Assembly (NCBI GenBank): GCA_030627155.1
Contig: DAOUSP010000048.1
Location: 1-7,998, forward strand
Length of the DNA stretch: 7,998 bases
From: Candidatus Aminicenantota bacterium
GTDB lineage: Bacteria > Acidobacteriota > Aminicenantia > Aminicenantales > Aminicenantaceae
Direction: 5' to 3'
A program made the translations under genes and the position numbers. The notes under the pieces are model-generated. The model worked only from the letters and a program-made list of their open reading frames with translations. It ran no database searches and was not told where the DNA came from. This document shows positions 1 to 7,295 of the stretch, one piece after another. Each line of letters starts with the position of its first letter. The first letter of the stretch is position 1.

Positions 1-788
1 AGCTTCTCAATTGTGTCTAAAACTCTTTGTGAATGTCCATGAGCAGTGTCGACCACCAAAACATCAACTTTGGCCTCAATGAGGGCTTTCCCTCTTTCAA
101 GAGTTTCTTCTGCCACTCCAACAGCAGCTCCCACTCTAAGCTGGCCAAAATTATCTTTTGATGCATTAGGATACTGGATTCTTTTAAGAATATCTTTGTA
201 GGTTATCAACCCTTTGAGGCAGTGTTTTTCATCCACCATTAGAATTTTTTCAATTTTGTGTTTATGGAAAAGTTTCTCTGCTTCTTCAAAGGGAGTGCCC
301 AAAGGAACAGTCACCAATTTCTTGGTCATTACCTTTTCTATCGGGAGGTGGATCCGGGACTCGAACCGGATGTCTCTGTTTGTTAAAATCCCAACGAGTC
401 TATTGTTGTCATCAGTGATGGGAAGTCCGGAGATTTTATACTTCTTCATTATTTCTTTTGCTTCAAAGATCTTGTTATGGGGCCTCATTGTAATTGGATC
501 AACGATCATCCCGCTTTCGTGGCGTTTCACTTTGTCGACTTCTTCTGCCTGGCGTTCAATTGACATATTTCGGTGGATTATGCCAATTCCTCCTTGCTGG
601 GCAAGAGTAATGGCCATTTTAGATTCTGTCACTGTATCCATTGCTGCGCTGACAATTGGGATGCAGAGCATGATATTTCTGCTTAAATAGGTTGAAACAT
701 CGACTTTTGCGGGAATCACATCGGATTTTGCGGGGAGAACCAAAACATCATCAAATGTCAGCCCGTCTTTTATATTATTATTGAGCAT
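1..788 (-). CDS. guaB: IMP dehydrogenase, N-terminal 262 residues (runs off the left edge)
   Basis: IMP dehydrogenase oxidises IMP to XMP with NAD+, the committed step of guanine nucleotide synthesis in the cytoplasm. Reading the minus strand from the ATG at 788 gives a typical N-terminus, with GLTFDDVLVLPAKSDV at residues 9-24 and PIVSAAMDTVTE at 44-55. Next comes the GGIGIIHRNMS segment at 66-76. Two CBS domains follow, roughly residues 92-147 (containing GILTNRDIRFE) and 151-207 (ending KGLITYKDILKR). The barrel then resumes with GAAVGV and VVDTAHGHS at about 246-253, which carries the family's NAD-contacting Asp. The catalytic Cys loop and flap lie beyond the edge. The start is well supported: a GGGAGGG ribosome binding site lies 3 bases upstream, directly after the secA stop. 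The 10-bp gap implies cotranscription with secA. Both CBS domains are intact, so this is the full-length bacterial form rather than a CBS-less variant. Confidence 0.97.
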   Translation of the reverse strand, partial: MLNNNIKDGLTFDDVLVLPAKSDVIPAKVDVSTYLSRNIMLCIPIVSAAMDTVTESKMAITLAQQGGIGIIHRNMSIERQAEEVDKVKRHESGMIVDPITMRPHNKIFEAKEIMKKYKISGLPITDDNNRLVGILTNRDIRFESRIHLPIEKVMTKKLVTVPLGTPFEEAEKLFHKHKIEKILMVDEKHCLKGLITYKDILKRIQYPNASKDNFGQLRVGAAVGVAEETLERGKALIEAKVDVLVVDTAHGHSQRVLDTIEK

Positions 789-798
789 TTTCCCTCCC

Positions 799-3417
799 TT
801 ATCCTCTCCTTTTTTTCTTTTTCCTTTTTTTGGGAATCATGGATCTTGCCTGCTTGATTCTTTGTGGGGAAGGTGCCTCTTGAGGCCGTTGGTAATACAT
901 CGGCTGTTCTTTTCGCTGTGGCTGTTCTACTTCTGTAATTGGCTCAAGAAGGTGAAGATATCGAATGGTATCTTCTTCGATTCTATCCATCATCGATTGA
1001 AACATATCAAAACTTTCTTTTTTGTATTCCACAAGTGGATCTCTTTGTCCATATCCACGCAGTCCTATGCCTTCTTTTAGATAATCCATGGCTAATAGAT
1101 GATCTTTCCACTGTGAATCAATAACTTGGAGCATGATGAGTCTTTCGAACTCCCTCATCCTCTCGCTTCCAATAATGTTCTCTTTTTTTTCATATGTGCT
1201 TTGGAGTGCCTGGAGGATTTTTTCTCTTAATTCTTCATGATTTATGGTTTCCCAATCTATAGAAGAATCCTCTATGAGTAAACCAAATTGTCCTCCTATT
1301 GCTTTTTTAAAGCCGTCGATATCCCATTCTTCAGGAGAACTTTCTTTTGGTGTGTGGGTTTCCATGATCCAGTCGACGAGCGTGACAATCAGGTCCTGGA
1401 TGAAATTTTTCATATCTTTTCCATGAAGAATTTCGTGCCTGAGATTATATATGGATTCTCTCTGCTTGTTCATCACGTCATCATATTCAAGAAGATGCTT
1501 CCGGATAGAGAAATTCTGGGATTCAACCTGTCTTTGAGCTCTTTCTATAGCTTTTGTGACCATCTTATGTTCTATAGGGGTCCCTTCTTCCATTCCAATT
1601 CTTGCCATCAGAGCAGAGATTCTTTCGCTTCCAAAAATGCGCATGAGGTCGTCTTCGAGAGAAAGGTAAAATCGGGAGGAACCAGGGTCGCCTTGCCTGC
1701 CAGCTCTTCCTCTAAGCTGGTTATCGATTCTTCGGGCTTCATGGCGCTCTGTTCCAATGATATGAAGTCCTTCGAGTTCGATTACCTTTTTATGTTCTAT
1801 ATCAGTTATTTTTTTGGCTTCTGCCAGGGCTTTTTCCCATTCATCTTGTGTGACTTTTTCAAGGTCAATACCTTTCTTCTTAAGTGCTTCTTTGGCTAAA
1901 AATTCTGGGTTGCCTCCAAGAAGTATATCGACGCCACGTCCGGCCATGTTTGTTGCAATGGTCACGGCTCCTACGCGTCCTGCCTGAGCTATGATTTTGG
2001 CTTCCATTTCATGATATTTAGCATTGAGGACCACATAAGGAATCTTTTTTCCTCTCAACATTGAACTCAAGCGTTCAGAGTTTTCAATAGATATAGTTCC
2101 AACAAGTGCTGGACGGCCCTTTTTATTGTTCTCTATGATTTCTTCAACGACAGCATACCATTTTTCTTTAGCTGTCCGATAGATTACATCAGGATACTCA
2201 TGCCGGCGAAGAAGTTTATTAGTGGGGACCTCCACTACATCAAGTTTGTAAATAGCATGAAATTCTTGTGCTTCTGTGGCGGCTGTTCCTGTCATTCCAG
2301 CGAGTTTATCATACATGCGGAAATAATTCTGAAAAGTAATAGAAGCCAGTGTCTGGTATTCTTCTTCAATCCGCACTCTTTCTTTAGCTTCTAATGCTTG
2401 ATGCAGGCCGTCACTATAGCGCCTTCCAGGCATCAATCGGCCTGTGAATTCATCAACAATGATGACCTTTCCTTCTTTTACCATATAATCCACGTCTTTT
2501 TTGAATAAATGGTGGGCTTTTAAAGCCTGGTTGATGCTGTGGATCAAATCCATATGGGAGAGGTCGTAAAGATTTTTTACGTTAAGCAATTTTTCTGCTT
2601 GTGCAACGCCTTCTTCAGTAAGAGAGACGGTTCTTGTTTTTTCATCTACCTGGAAATGTTGATTATTCCGAAGTCGCCGGACAATATTGTCCACTTTATA
2701 ATAAATTGAAGTGGCTTCTTCAGTGGGGCCGGATATAATTAGAGGAGTTCGTGCTTCGTCAATGAGGATGCTGTCTACCTCGTCGACGATTGCATAATGA
2801 TGGTGTGTTTGAACAAGATCAGAGAGCCGGAATTTCATGTTGTCGCGTAGATAATCGAAACCGAATTCGTTATTGGTCCCGTATGTTATATCCTTTCGGT
2901 AAGCTTCCTTTCTTTCATAATCACTCATGTCGTGTTGGATAGTGCCGACTTCAAGTCCTAAAAAATTATATATGGGGCCCATCCATTCAGTATCCCTCTT
3001 AGCCAGGTAGTCGTTTACAGTGACAATATGCACTCCCTTTCCTTCGAGTGCATTCAGGTAGGCAGGCATTGTGGCCACAAGGGTTTTTCCTTCACCTGTT
3101 TTCATTTCAGCAATCTTTCCCTGGTGGAGAACAACAGCTCCAATCAATTGAACATCAAAGTGGCGCATTTTCAATGTGCGTACAGATGCTTCGCGCACTA
3201 CAGCGAATGCTTCAATTAGAATGTCATCCAATGTGGCTCCTTGGCTGAGTCTTTCTTTGAATTCAGCAGTTTTGGCTTTTAGTTGGGCGTCACTGAGTTT
3301 TTTGATTTGTGGTTCTAACTCATTTATTTTAGCAGCATATGGGTGTAATTTTTTAATGTCTCTTTCGGTTTGTGTCCCGAAAATTTTTTGAATTATCAAT
3401 TTGTACATTTTAATCAT
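799..3417 (-). CDS. secA: Protein translocase ATPase subunit SecA (872 aa)
   Basis: SecA is the ATPase motor that pushes unfolded preproteins through SecYEG. The N-terminus is typical (KIFGTQTERD at 11-20, INELEPQIKKLSD at 31-43). Visible motifs are Walker A MKTGEGKT (105-112), the DEAD-type DEVD box (212-215) followed by SILIDEARTPLIISGP, and the preprotein cross-linking region from about 225 to 370. NBD2 follows, with TNMAGRGVDILLGGN (489-503) and the arginine-rich QLRGRAGRQGDPGSSRF (567-583). The helical scaffold and wing contain LLEYDDVMNKQR (642-653) and IDSQWKDHLLAMDYLKEGIGLRGYGQRDP. Length is normal for the family. The first ATG (3417) is preferred over the one at 3408 because an AGAAGG ribosome binding site lies 12 bases upstream of it and 21 from the second. 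The protein ends in a basic tail (PKKRKKKKRRG) with no cysteines, so the usual SecB- and lipid-binding zinc motif is absent. It is followed by guaB after 10 bp. Confidence 0.98.
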   Translation of the reverse strand: MIKMYKLIIQKIFGTQTERDIKKLHPYAAKINELEPQIKKLSDAQLKAKTAEFKERLSQGATLDDILIEAFAVVREASVRTLKMRHFDVQLIGAVVLHQGKIAEMKTGEGKTLVATMPAYLNALEGKGVHIVTVNDYLAKRDTEWMGPIYNFLGLEVGTIQHDMSDYERKEAYRKDITYGTNNEFGFDYLRDNMKFRLSDLVQTHHHYAIVDEVDSILIDEARTPLIISGPTEEATSIYYKVDNIVRRLRNNQHFQVDEKTRTVSLTEEGVAQAEKLLNVKNLYDLSHMDLIHSINQALKAHHLFKKDVDYMVKEGKVIIVDEFTGRLMPGRRYSDGLHQALEAKERVRIEEEYQTLASITFQNYFRMYDKLAGMTGTAATEAQEFHAIYKLDVVEVPTNKLLRRHEYPDVIYRTAKEKWYAVVEEIIENNKKGRPALVGTISIENSERLSSMLRGKKIPYVVLNAKYHEMEAKIIAQAGRVGAVTIATNMAGRGVDILLGGNPEFLAKEALKKKGIDLEKVTQDEWEKALAEAKKITDIEHKKVIELEGLHIIGTERHEARRIDNQLRGRAGRQGDPGSSRFYLSLEDDLMRIFGSERISALMARIGMEEGTPIEHKMVTKAIERAQRQVESQNFSIRKHLLEYDDVMNKQRESIYNLRHEILHGKDMKNFIQDLIVTLVDWIMETHTPKESSPEEWDIDGFKKAIGGQFGLLIEDSSIDWETINHEELREKILQALQSTYEKKENIIGSERMREFERLIMLQVIDSQWKDHLLAMDYLKEGIGLRGYGQRDPLVEYKKESFDMFQSMMDRIEEDTIRYLHLLEPITEVEQPQRKEQPMYYQRPQEAPSPQRIKQARSMIPKKRKKKKRRG

Positions 3418-3510
3418 TTTAAACGGAAACCTTCTCTGTTGTCAATAAAACAGGGAAGGCAGCAGATTTAATAAAAACATAGGGAAAAAGATGTCCCCCA
3501 CAGGTTGTCT

Positions 3511-3539
3511 AAAAAGAGCTCCTGATGGCGGCTGAGGAG
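3511..3539 (-). other. Small hairpin with T-run in the secA upstream region
   Basis: On the minus strand, CTCCT (3539-3535) and AGGAG (3523-3519) form a 5-bp stem with an 11-base loop, followed by CTCTTTTT. The order (stem, then U-rich tail) is that of an intrinsic terminator or attenuator for transcription running towards secA. The stem is short and no minus-strand gene lies just upstream in the window. If it is real it would act in the secA leader or stop stray antisense transcripts. Confidence is low. The rest of the 3418-3610 spacer shows no other convincing structure. Confidence 0.2.
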
Positions 3540-3554
3540 AAATGTATTTTTTGG

Positions 3555-3584
3555 TTTACTCCTGTATTCAAAAGATGATATAAA
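3555..3584 (+). promoter_or_regulatory. Candidate promoter of the outer-membrane porin gene
   Basis: TTTACT (3555-3560) and TATAAA (3579-3584) are separated by 18 bases and resemble sigma-70 -35 (4 of 6) and -10 (5 of 6) boxes. Transcription would start near 3591, about 20 bases before the porin ATG. The match is moderate and AT-rich spacers give such matches by chance. Confidence 0.35.
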
Positions 3585-3610
3585 ACTTTATTATCCAAAA
3601 TATGAAATAA

Positions 3611-4978
3611 ATGATAGGGAATACAGGAAAACCAAAAGCCAGCAAATTAAGTAAATGTCTTTTCTGGGGAAAGAAAAGGACAATACTGCTTATATTCCTA
3701 GTTTTATTATTTCCTTTAAGAGGTGCTTTAGCCGGGGTAATCGGAGGAAGAACAGATACCTCGACTTTCAAATTGAGTTTTTCAGAAAGATTTCGTTTTG
3801 TGAGCTGGGATAATGCCGTCAATCTTGATAAATCCCTGGACAATGGAAACACTTTTACCAGGCATAGAACCAGTCTTATGGCCCAATGGCTACCAAATAC
3901 CCACCTCGAATTTGCGGTAAAACTGACCAATGAATACAGATATTATTTTGTTCCAGATGATAGGGAATTCAATCTTAACGAAATATTCGTAGATAATATG
4001 TATTTGAAATGGCAAAATCCCGGTAATCTTCCTGTGACCATGACACTTGGAAGACAGAACATTATGCTGGGGGAAGGCTTTGTGGTAATGGATGGACATC
4101 CTCTGGATGGGTCACGTTCCATATATTTTAATGCGGCACGATTTGATGTTTCCATGAATAAAAATAATAAGCTTATCCTTTTTTACACATATCAGCCGGA
4201 AACCGATAACCTCCTGCCAATTATTAACAATAAACATCAGGCGTTGATTGAGCAGCCAGAACAGGGTTTCGGCGCTTATTTTGTAGGAAAATATAATAAA
4301 TTAAACCTGGAGACCTACCTGATAAGAAAAAATATCCGCTCCACAGAAAATAAGCATAATGATTCCAGAATCAATACTCTGGGAAGCCGGTTTGTTATTC
4401 CTTTTTCTGATGGATTATCACTGACTGGAGAAGGAGCTTTTCAGTTCGGGAGCTATGGTGATTTTGACCGACTTTCATTGGGAGGATATTTCTACCTGGA
4501 TTATAATGCTGCCAGTCTGCACCCTCGATTACCGACATTGACTGTAGGCGCTATTTATCTTGCCGGTGATAACCCGAAGACAGAAAGAATGGAGGGATGG
4601 GACCCTCTATTCAGCCGCTGGCCGAAATGGAGTGAATCTTATATTTACACCCTGATTCCAGAGTATGATGGAAGAGTTGCTTACTGGAGTAATTTTATTT
4701 CAATTTACGAGACATTGAATTTCCGGATCAAAAGCAATTTTAACTTTGTTTTCACTTATCATCATCTCAAGGCAGCAGAAATTGCAGCTATAGACCGCCC
4801 TTTTCTTGGCGGCCGTGGAAAGACACGGGGAGATTTATTCATCACCAAAGCTGTCATTAAAATAAACAAATATTTTTCTAGTCATCTTTTATGGGAAACT
4901 TTTACTCCAGGAAATTTTTATAGAGAAGACGCAGTTCGATACAACTGGTTCCGGTTTGAGCTGATGTTTAAAATATGA
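3611..4978 (+). CDS. Alginate-export-family outer-membrane beta-barrel protein (porin-like, 455 aa)
   Basis: This is probably a monomeric outer-membrane beta-barrel of the alginate export (AlgE-like) family, which forms a channel for small or anionic solutes. The N-terminus carries a Sec signal peptide with a long basic leader (K/R-rich, residues 7-23), a hydrophobic core (TILLIFLVLLF, 24-34) and a likely cleavage after A39-L40-A41. The mature chain is about 414 residues and rich in alternating aromatic and polar strands. The family-like block TLGRQNIMLGEGFVVMDG, followed by HPLDGSRSIYFNAARFDV, lies at about residues 145-180. The C-terminus (FRFELMFKI) looks like a closing barrel strand recognised by BAM. 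The ATG follows an in-frame TAA, so no longer N-terminus is possible, but no clear ribosome binding site precedes it. The symporter gene 147 bp downstream suggests a two-membrane uptake route. Many family members are uptake porins despite the name, so the substrate is unknown and alginate should not be assumed. Confidence 0.8.
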   Translation: MIGNTGKPKASKLSKCLFWGKKRTILLIFLVLLFPLRGALAGVIGGRTDTSTFKLSFSERFRFVSWDNAVNLDKSLDNGNTFTRHRTSLMAQWLPNTHLEFAVKLTNEYRYYFVPDDREFNLNEIFVDNMYLKWQNPGNLPVTMTLGRQNIMLGEGFVVMDGHPLDGSRSIYFNAARFDVSMNKNNKLILFYTYQPETDNLLPIINNKHQALIEQPEQGFGAYFVGKYNKLNLETYLIRKNIRSTENKHNDSRINTLGSRFVIPFSDGLSLTGEGAFQFGSYGDFDRLSLGGYFYLDYNAASLHPRLPTLTVGAIYLAGDNPKTERMEGWDPLFSRWPKWSESYIYTLIPEYDGRVAYWSNFISIYETLNFRIKSNFNFVFTYHHLKAAEIAAIDRPFLGGRGKTRGDLFITKAVIKINKYFSSHLLWETFTPGNFYREDAVRYNWFRFELMFKI

Positions 4979-5019
4979 AGTATTTTAGGCCGCCCGTTAA
5001 TGTGTTAGTCCTATATTTG

Positions 5020-5066
5020 TTTTTTAATGAATATTGTAATAAGTGCTTTTTTAAGCATTAAAAAAA
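5020..5066. repeat. AT-rich inverted repeat between porin and symporter genes
   Basis: TTTTTTAATG (5020-5029) is the exact reverse complement of CATTAAAAAA (5056-5065), with a 26-base loop. A competing smaller hairpin, AGTGCTT (5042-5048) with AAGCATT (5053-5059), shares the right arm, so the two folds exclude each other. The stem has six A-T pairs at its base, which could act as a weak bidirectional terminator or mRNA-processing site in the 147-bp gap. No T-run follows it on the plus strand outside the stem. Confidence 0.4.
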
Positions 5067-5125
5067 TCATATAGAGAATAATAGTTTAGGGAACGGAAAC
5101 ATGGTCTAAGGAGAAAGGAGGGTAA

Positions 5126-6577
5126 ATGTTAATAAAAGCAACTGTTATTTCTGCCTATGCATTGATGATAATAATTATTGGCATTTTAGGATTGAAAAGA
5201 ACCCGGTCATTTTCTGATTATTTCTTAGGCGGGGGAAATATCGGCCCCTGGATGACAGCCTTTACCTATGGGACTGCATATTTTTCAGCAGTTTTGTTTA
5301 TCGGGTTTGCCGGAAAGATCGGATGGGAATTCGGCTATTCAGGGTTATGGATCGCTGTTGGAAATGCATTTATAGGGGTCCTTGGAGTCTGGTGGATTCT
5401 GGGAGTCAGGATTAAGAAGATGTCACTGGAATATAAAGTTTCTACCATGTCTGAATTTTTTGAAAAACGGTATAATAGCAAATTTCTGAGATTTTTTTCT
5501 TCTTTAGCCATATTTATCTTTTTCGTCCCTTATTCTGCGGCTGTTTTCATCGGTTTGTCTTATCTCTTCATGTCTAATTTTAATCTGAAATACTGGCTGG
5601 CTCTGGTATTTATGGGCACTTTTACAGCAATATACCTGGTCCTGGGTGGCTACAAATCTATAACCATGATTGATGTTGCATTCGGGATGATTATGAGTGT
5701 AGGAGTTGTTATTTTATTATTAAGTACCTTAAACAAAGGAAATGGACTGGCGAATATTACTGAGACCATGTCAAGAATAAATCCTAAATTAACCGGATTT
5801 GTCGGCCCTCCGGGTGTTTGGCCGCTCTTTTGTCTTGTATTCTTGACAAGTGTAGCTCCTTTGGCCATGCCACAGTTAATTCAGAAGTTTTATGCGATTA
5901 GAAATAAGCAAGCAGTCCGGATCGGAATGGTCTCATCAACCTTTTTCGCCATCCTTGTCACAGGCGTAGCTTATTTTACCGGAGCCACAACCAGATTTTT
6001 CTTATCTCCTGAGAATGCTCCTAATGCATTCAAAAACGGAAAACCCGTTTTTGATGCTTTAATGCCGGAGTTATTGGCCAATGTGATCCCAGATTCCCTT
6101 TCAGTTTTGATGTTACTACTGATTCTATCCGCTTCAATGTCAACCCTGGCTGCCCTGGTATTGATCTCGAGCTCGGCCATTGTCAAGGATATATACGGCG
6201 GGTTTATCAATCGAAATATCAGCGATAGAGGATTGACATTGTTAATGAGGGTTTTCAGTGCCTTTTTTGTTTTACTTTCAGCAGTTTTGGCTTATTTTAG
6301 ACCGGCATCGATTGTAGTCATTCTGGCCATCTCTTGGGGTGCGATTGGATCTGCTTTCCTGGGGCCTTTTATTTGGGGACTGTTTTCTAAAAGGGTAAAT
6401 AAACTGGGAGCAATTTCATCCTCAGTTTTAGGATTGTCAACCTGCCTGGCTCTTTATGCTTTTGGATTTTCTTCTCCTGAAGCCGGAACAATCGGGATGA
6501 TAGTGTCTCTGGTCCTTAATCCAGTAATTAGTCTTTTCTTGCCAGCAACTAAAAACTTAAATCACTTGTCTCATTGA
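5126..6577 (+). CDS. Sodium:solute symporter (SSS family), 483 aa, substrate unknown
   Basis: This is an inner-membrane secondary transporter of the SSS family (relatives include PutP and PanF), expected to couple Na+ entry to uptake of an organic solute. The protein is almost entirely hydrophobic, with about 13 predicted membrane helices. Family hallmarks are DYFLGGGNIGPW (31-42) after TM1, the GGYKSITMIDVAFGMIM segment (174-190), and the TM8 region LSASMSTLAALVLISSS (334-350) followed by AIVKDIY. S339-T340 matches the Ser-Thr pair that binds Na+ in PutP. The PutP Asp55 position appears to be Tyr52 here, within TYGTAYFSAV, so it is probably not a proline carrier; this is inference. Length is normal. 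The start is secure: an AAAGGAGGG ribosome binding site ends 3 bases before the ATG. The porin gene upstream on the same strand suggests a shared substrate. No catabolic enzyme is nearby to name it. Confidence 0.92.
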   Translation: MLIKATVISAYALMIIIIGILGLKRTRSFSDYFLGGGNIGPWMTAFTYGTAYFSAVLFIGFAGKIGWEFGYSGLWIAVGNAFIGVLGVWWILGVRIKKMSLEYKVSTMSEFFEKRYNSKFLRFFSSLAIFIFFVPYSAAVFIGLSYLFMSNFNLKYWLALVFMGTFTAIYLVLGGYKSITMIDVAFGMIMSVGVVILLLSTLNKGNGLANITETMSRINPKLTGFVGPPGVWPLFCLVFLTSVAPLAMPQLIQKFYAIRNKQAVRIGMVSSTFFAILVTGVAYFTGATTRFFLSPENAPNAFKNGKPVFDALMPELLANVIPDSLSVLMLLLILSASMSTLAALVLISSSAIVKDIYGGFINRNISDRGLTLLMRVFSAFFVLLSAVLAYFRPASIVVILAISWGAIGSAFLGPFIWGLFSKRVNKLGAISSSVLGLSTCLALYAFGFSSPEAGTIGMIVSLVLNPVISLFLPATKNLNHLSH

Positions 6578-6627
6578 GGATAATTTTCTAATCTGATAAT
6601 CACTTCAGTTGTCTTGCTGAATCCTCA
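6575..6627 (+). repeat. Inverted repeat starting in the symporter stop codon
   Basis: TGAGGAT (6575-6581) includes the TGA stop and pairs exactly with ATCCTCA (6621-6627), leaving a 39-base loop. CTCATTGA also occurs as a direct repeat at 6570-6577 and 6624-6631. No T-run follows, so this is not a standard intrinsic terminator. It could protect the 3' end of the mRNA or be chance. Confidence 0.3.
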
Positions 6628-6656
6628 TTGACTGATATATATTTTTACGTTAAACT
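6628..6656 (+). promoter_or_regulatory. Candidate promoter of the small lipoprotein gene
   Basis: TTGACT (6628-6633, 5 of 6 to the -35 consensus) and TAAACT (6651-6656, 4 of 6 to -10) are 17 bases apart. Transcription would begin near 6663, giving a leader of about 78 bases. A second possibility, TTTACT (6690-6695) and TATAAA (6714-6719) with an 18-base gap, would start right at the ribosome binding site and is less likely. Confidence 0.35.
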
Positions 6657-6740
6657 ATGCTGTAACAAAGTAGCTCAAAGTGTAGAAATTTTACTTTAAA
6701 AACTTTTGGAATTTATAAATAAATTGAAAGGATGAAAAAA

Positions 6741-7070
6741 ATGAAGAAACTCAACGTAATGACCAAAATCTTCATCGTATCGATTTTACTTCTCATTTCA
6801 ATATCTTGCGAGAATTTATCACCTCTCCCGGAATGCGAGAAAAATCAAACCGCAACTCTGGAGGTAACGAATAAATCCAATCATATTCAGAAATGTATCC
6901 TAAATGGCTCTAACATAGCAACATTGGAACCCGGAGAAACTAAAGAGATAACTATCCAAACAGGATCTTACGTAATAGAATTTAAGAGGGAAAACAATAC
7001 AGTCTGTTGTTCAGCAGCTTATTTTGAAGCCCGAGCTTGCAAAACCTATAGATATTCTTGTTCTTTTTGA
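6741..7070 (+). CDS. Small cysteine-rich lipoprotein of unknown function (109 aa)
   Basis: I do not recognise the family. The open frame begins at an ATG at 6732, but the GAAAGGA ribosome binding site abuts that codon, whereas it lies 8 bases before the ATG at 6741. The latter is the better start. Numbering from 6732, the N-terminus is basic (KKMKKLN), then comes a hydrophobic stretch (IFIVSILLLISIS) and the lipobox Cys26, so the protein should be lipid-anchored. The mature part is about 87 residues. It has six further cysteines, C35, C55, adjacent C92-C93, C103 and C110; an even count suggests three disulfides. Its middle (TATLEVTNKS, then TLEPGETKEITIQTGSYVIEF) reads like a small beta-sandwich with a Pro-Gly turn, seen in many short diderm lipoproteins. 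It stands alone, 163 bp after the symporter gene. A structural or stress-related envelope role is possible, but nothing here shows it. Confidence 0.75.
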   Translation: MKKLNVMTKIFIVSILLLISISCENLSPLPECEKNQTATLEVTNKSNHIQKCILNGSNIATLEPGETKEITIQTGSYVIEFKRENNTVCCSAAYFEARACKTYRYSCSF

Positions 7071-7107
7071 GAAATAACAAAGAGATCGATTAACGGTTGT
7101 TCTCAAA
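7066..7107 (+). repeat. Inverted repeat overlapping the lipoprotein stop codon
   Basis: TTTGAGAA (7066-7073), which contains the TGA stop, pairs exactly with TTCTCAAA (7100-7107). The 26-base loop can add CAA/TTG pairs beyond a bulge. The downstream sequence (GTATTCTATT) is only mildly T-rich, so terminator activity is doubtful. It may be an mRNA 3'-end stabilising hairpin. Confidence 0.35.
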
Positions 7108-7240
7108 GTATTCTATTATCTGTTCTATCGTCATCTTCAACTAAGCCGCCCCCGATATATTTTAGAAGGTATAGAAGGTTATAGAATCACAATAATGGAT
7201 ACCTGGGTAGATAAAAGCAGAAAGACAGAGATGAATTTGA

Positions 7241-7281
7241 GGGGATGGCGTCGCTTCCTTCAGATTTTTAACGCCATTTCC
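7241..7281 (+). repeat. Hairpin-forming inverted repeat
   Basis: ATGGCGT (7245-7251) is the exact reverse complement of ACGCCAT (7271-7277). As plus-strand RNA the stem extends outward by two G-U and two G-C pairs to 7241 and 7281, giving 11 pairs with a 19-base loop. No T-run follows. The G-U pairs favour a plus-strand RNA structure, but there is no known gene or RNA family here. Confidence 0.35.
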
Positions 7282-7295
7282 GCCTCGTTCTTCTC

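Noticed and set aside
355..368. GGGACTCGAACCGG, which on the minus strand looks like a tRNA T-arm
   Set aside because: It lies inside guaB, encoding the conserved NRDIRFESR segment, and no acceptor stem, D-arm or anticodon arm can be drawn around it.
1288..1899. 203-codon plus-strand open frame
   Set aside because: It is the shadow of secA on the opposite strand. The secA translation carries family motifs throughout, and this frame has none.
3438..3446. TTGACA on the minus strand close upstream of secA as a -35 box
   Set aside because: With a normal spacing the -10 box and start would fall on the secA start codon and downstream of its ribosome binding site.
3485..3508. GATGTCCCCCACAGGTTGTC as a possible insertion-sequence end
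   Set aside because: It looks vaguely like some IS termini, but there is no partner inverted repeat, target duplication or transposase in the window.
3542..3583. 13-codon plus-strand frame after GAGGAG, a possible leader peptide before the porin
   Set aside because: The ribosome-site-like GAGGAG is only 2 bases from the ATG, the peptide shows no attenuator-like codon runs, and the frame overlaps the likely promoter.
7082..7165. Short minus-strand frames (for example MTIEQIIEYFENNR) after the lipoprotein gene
   Set aside because: They are interrupted by stops within about 30 codons and lack a ribosome binding site; no pseudogene family can be recognised.
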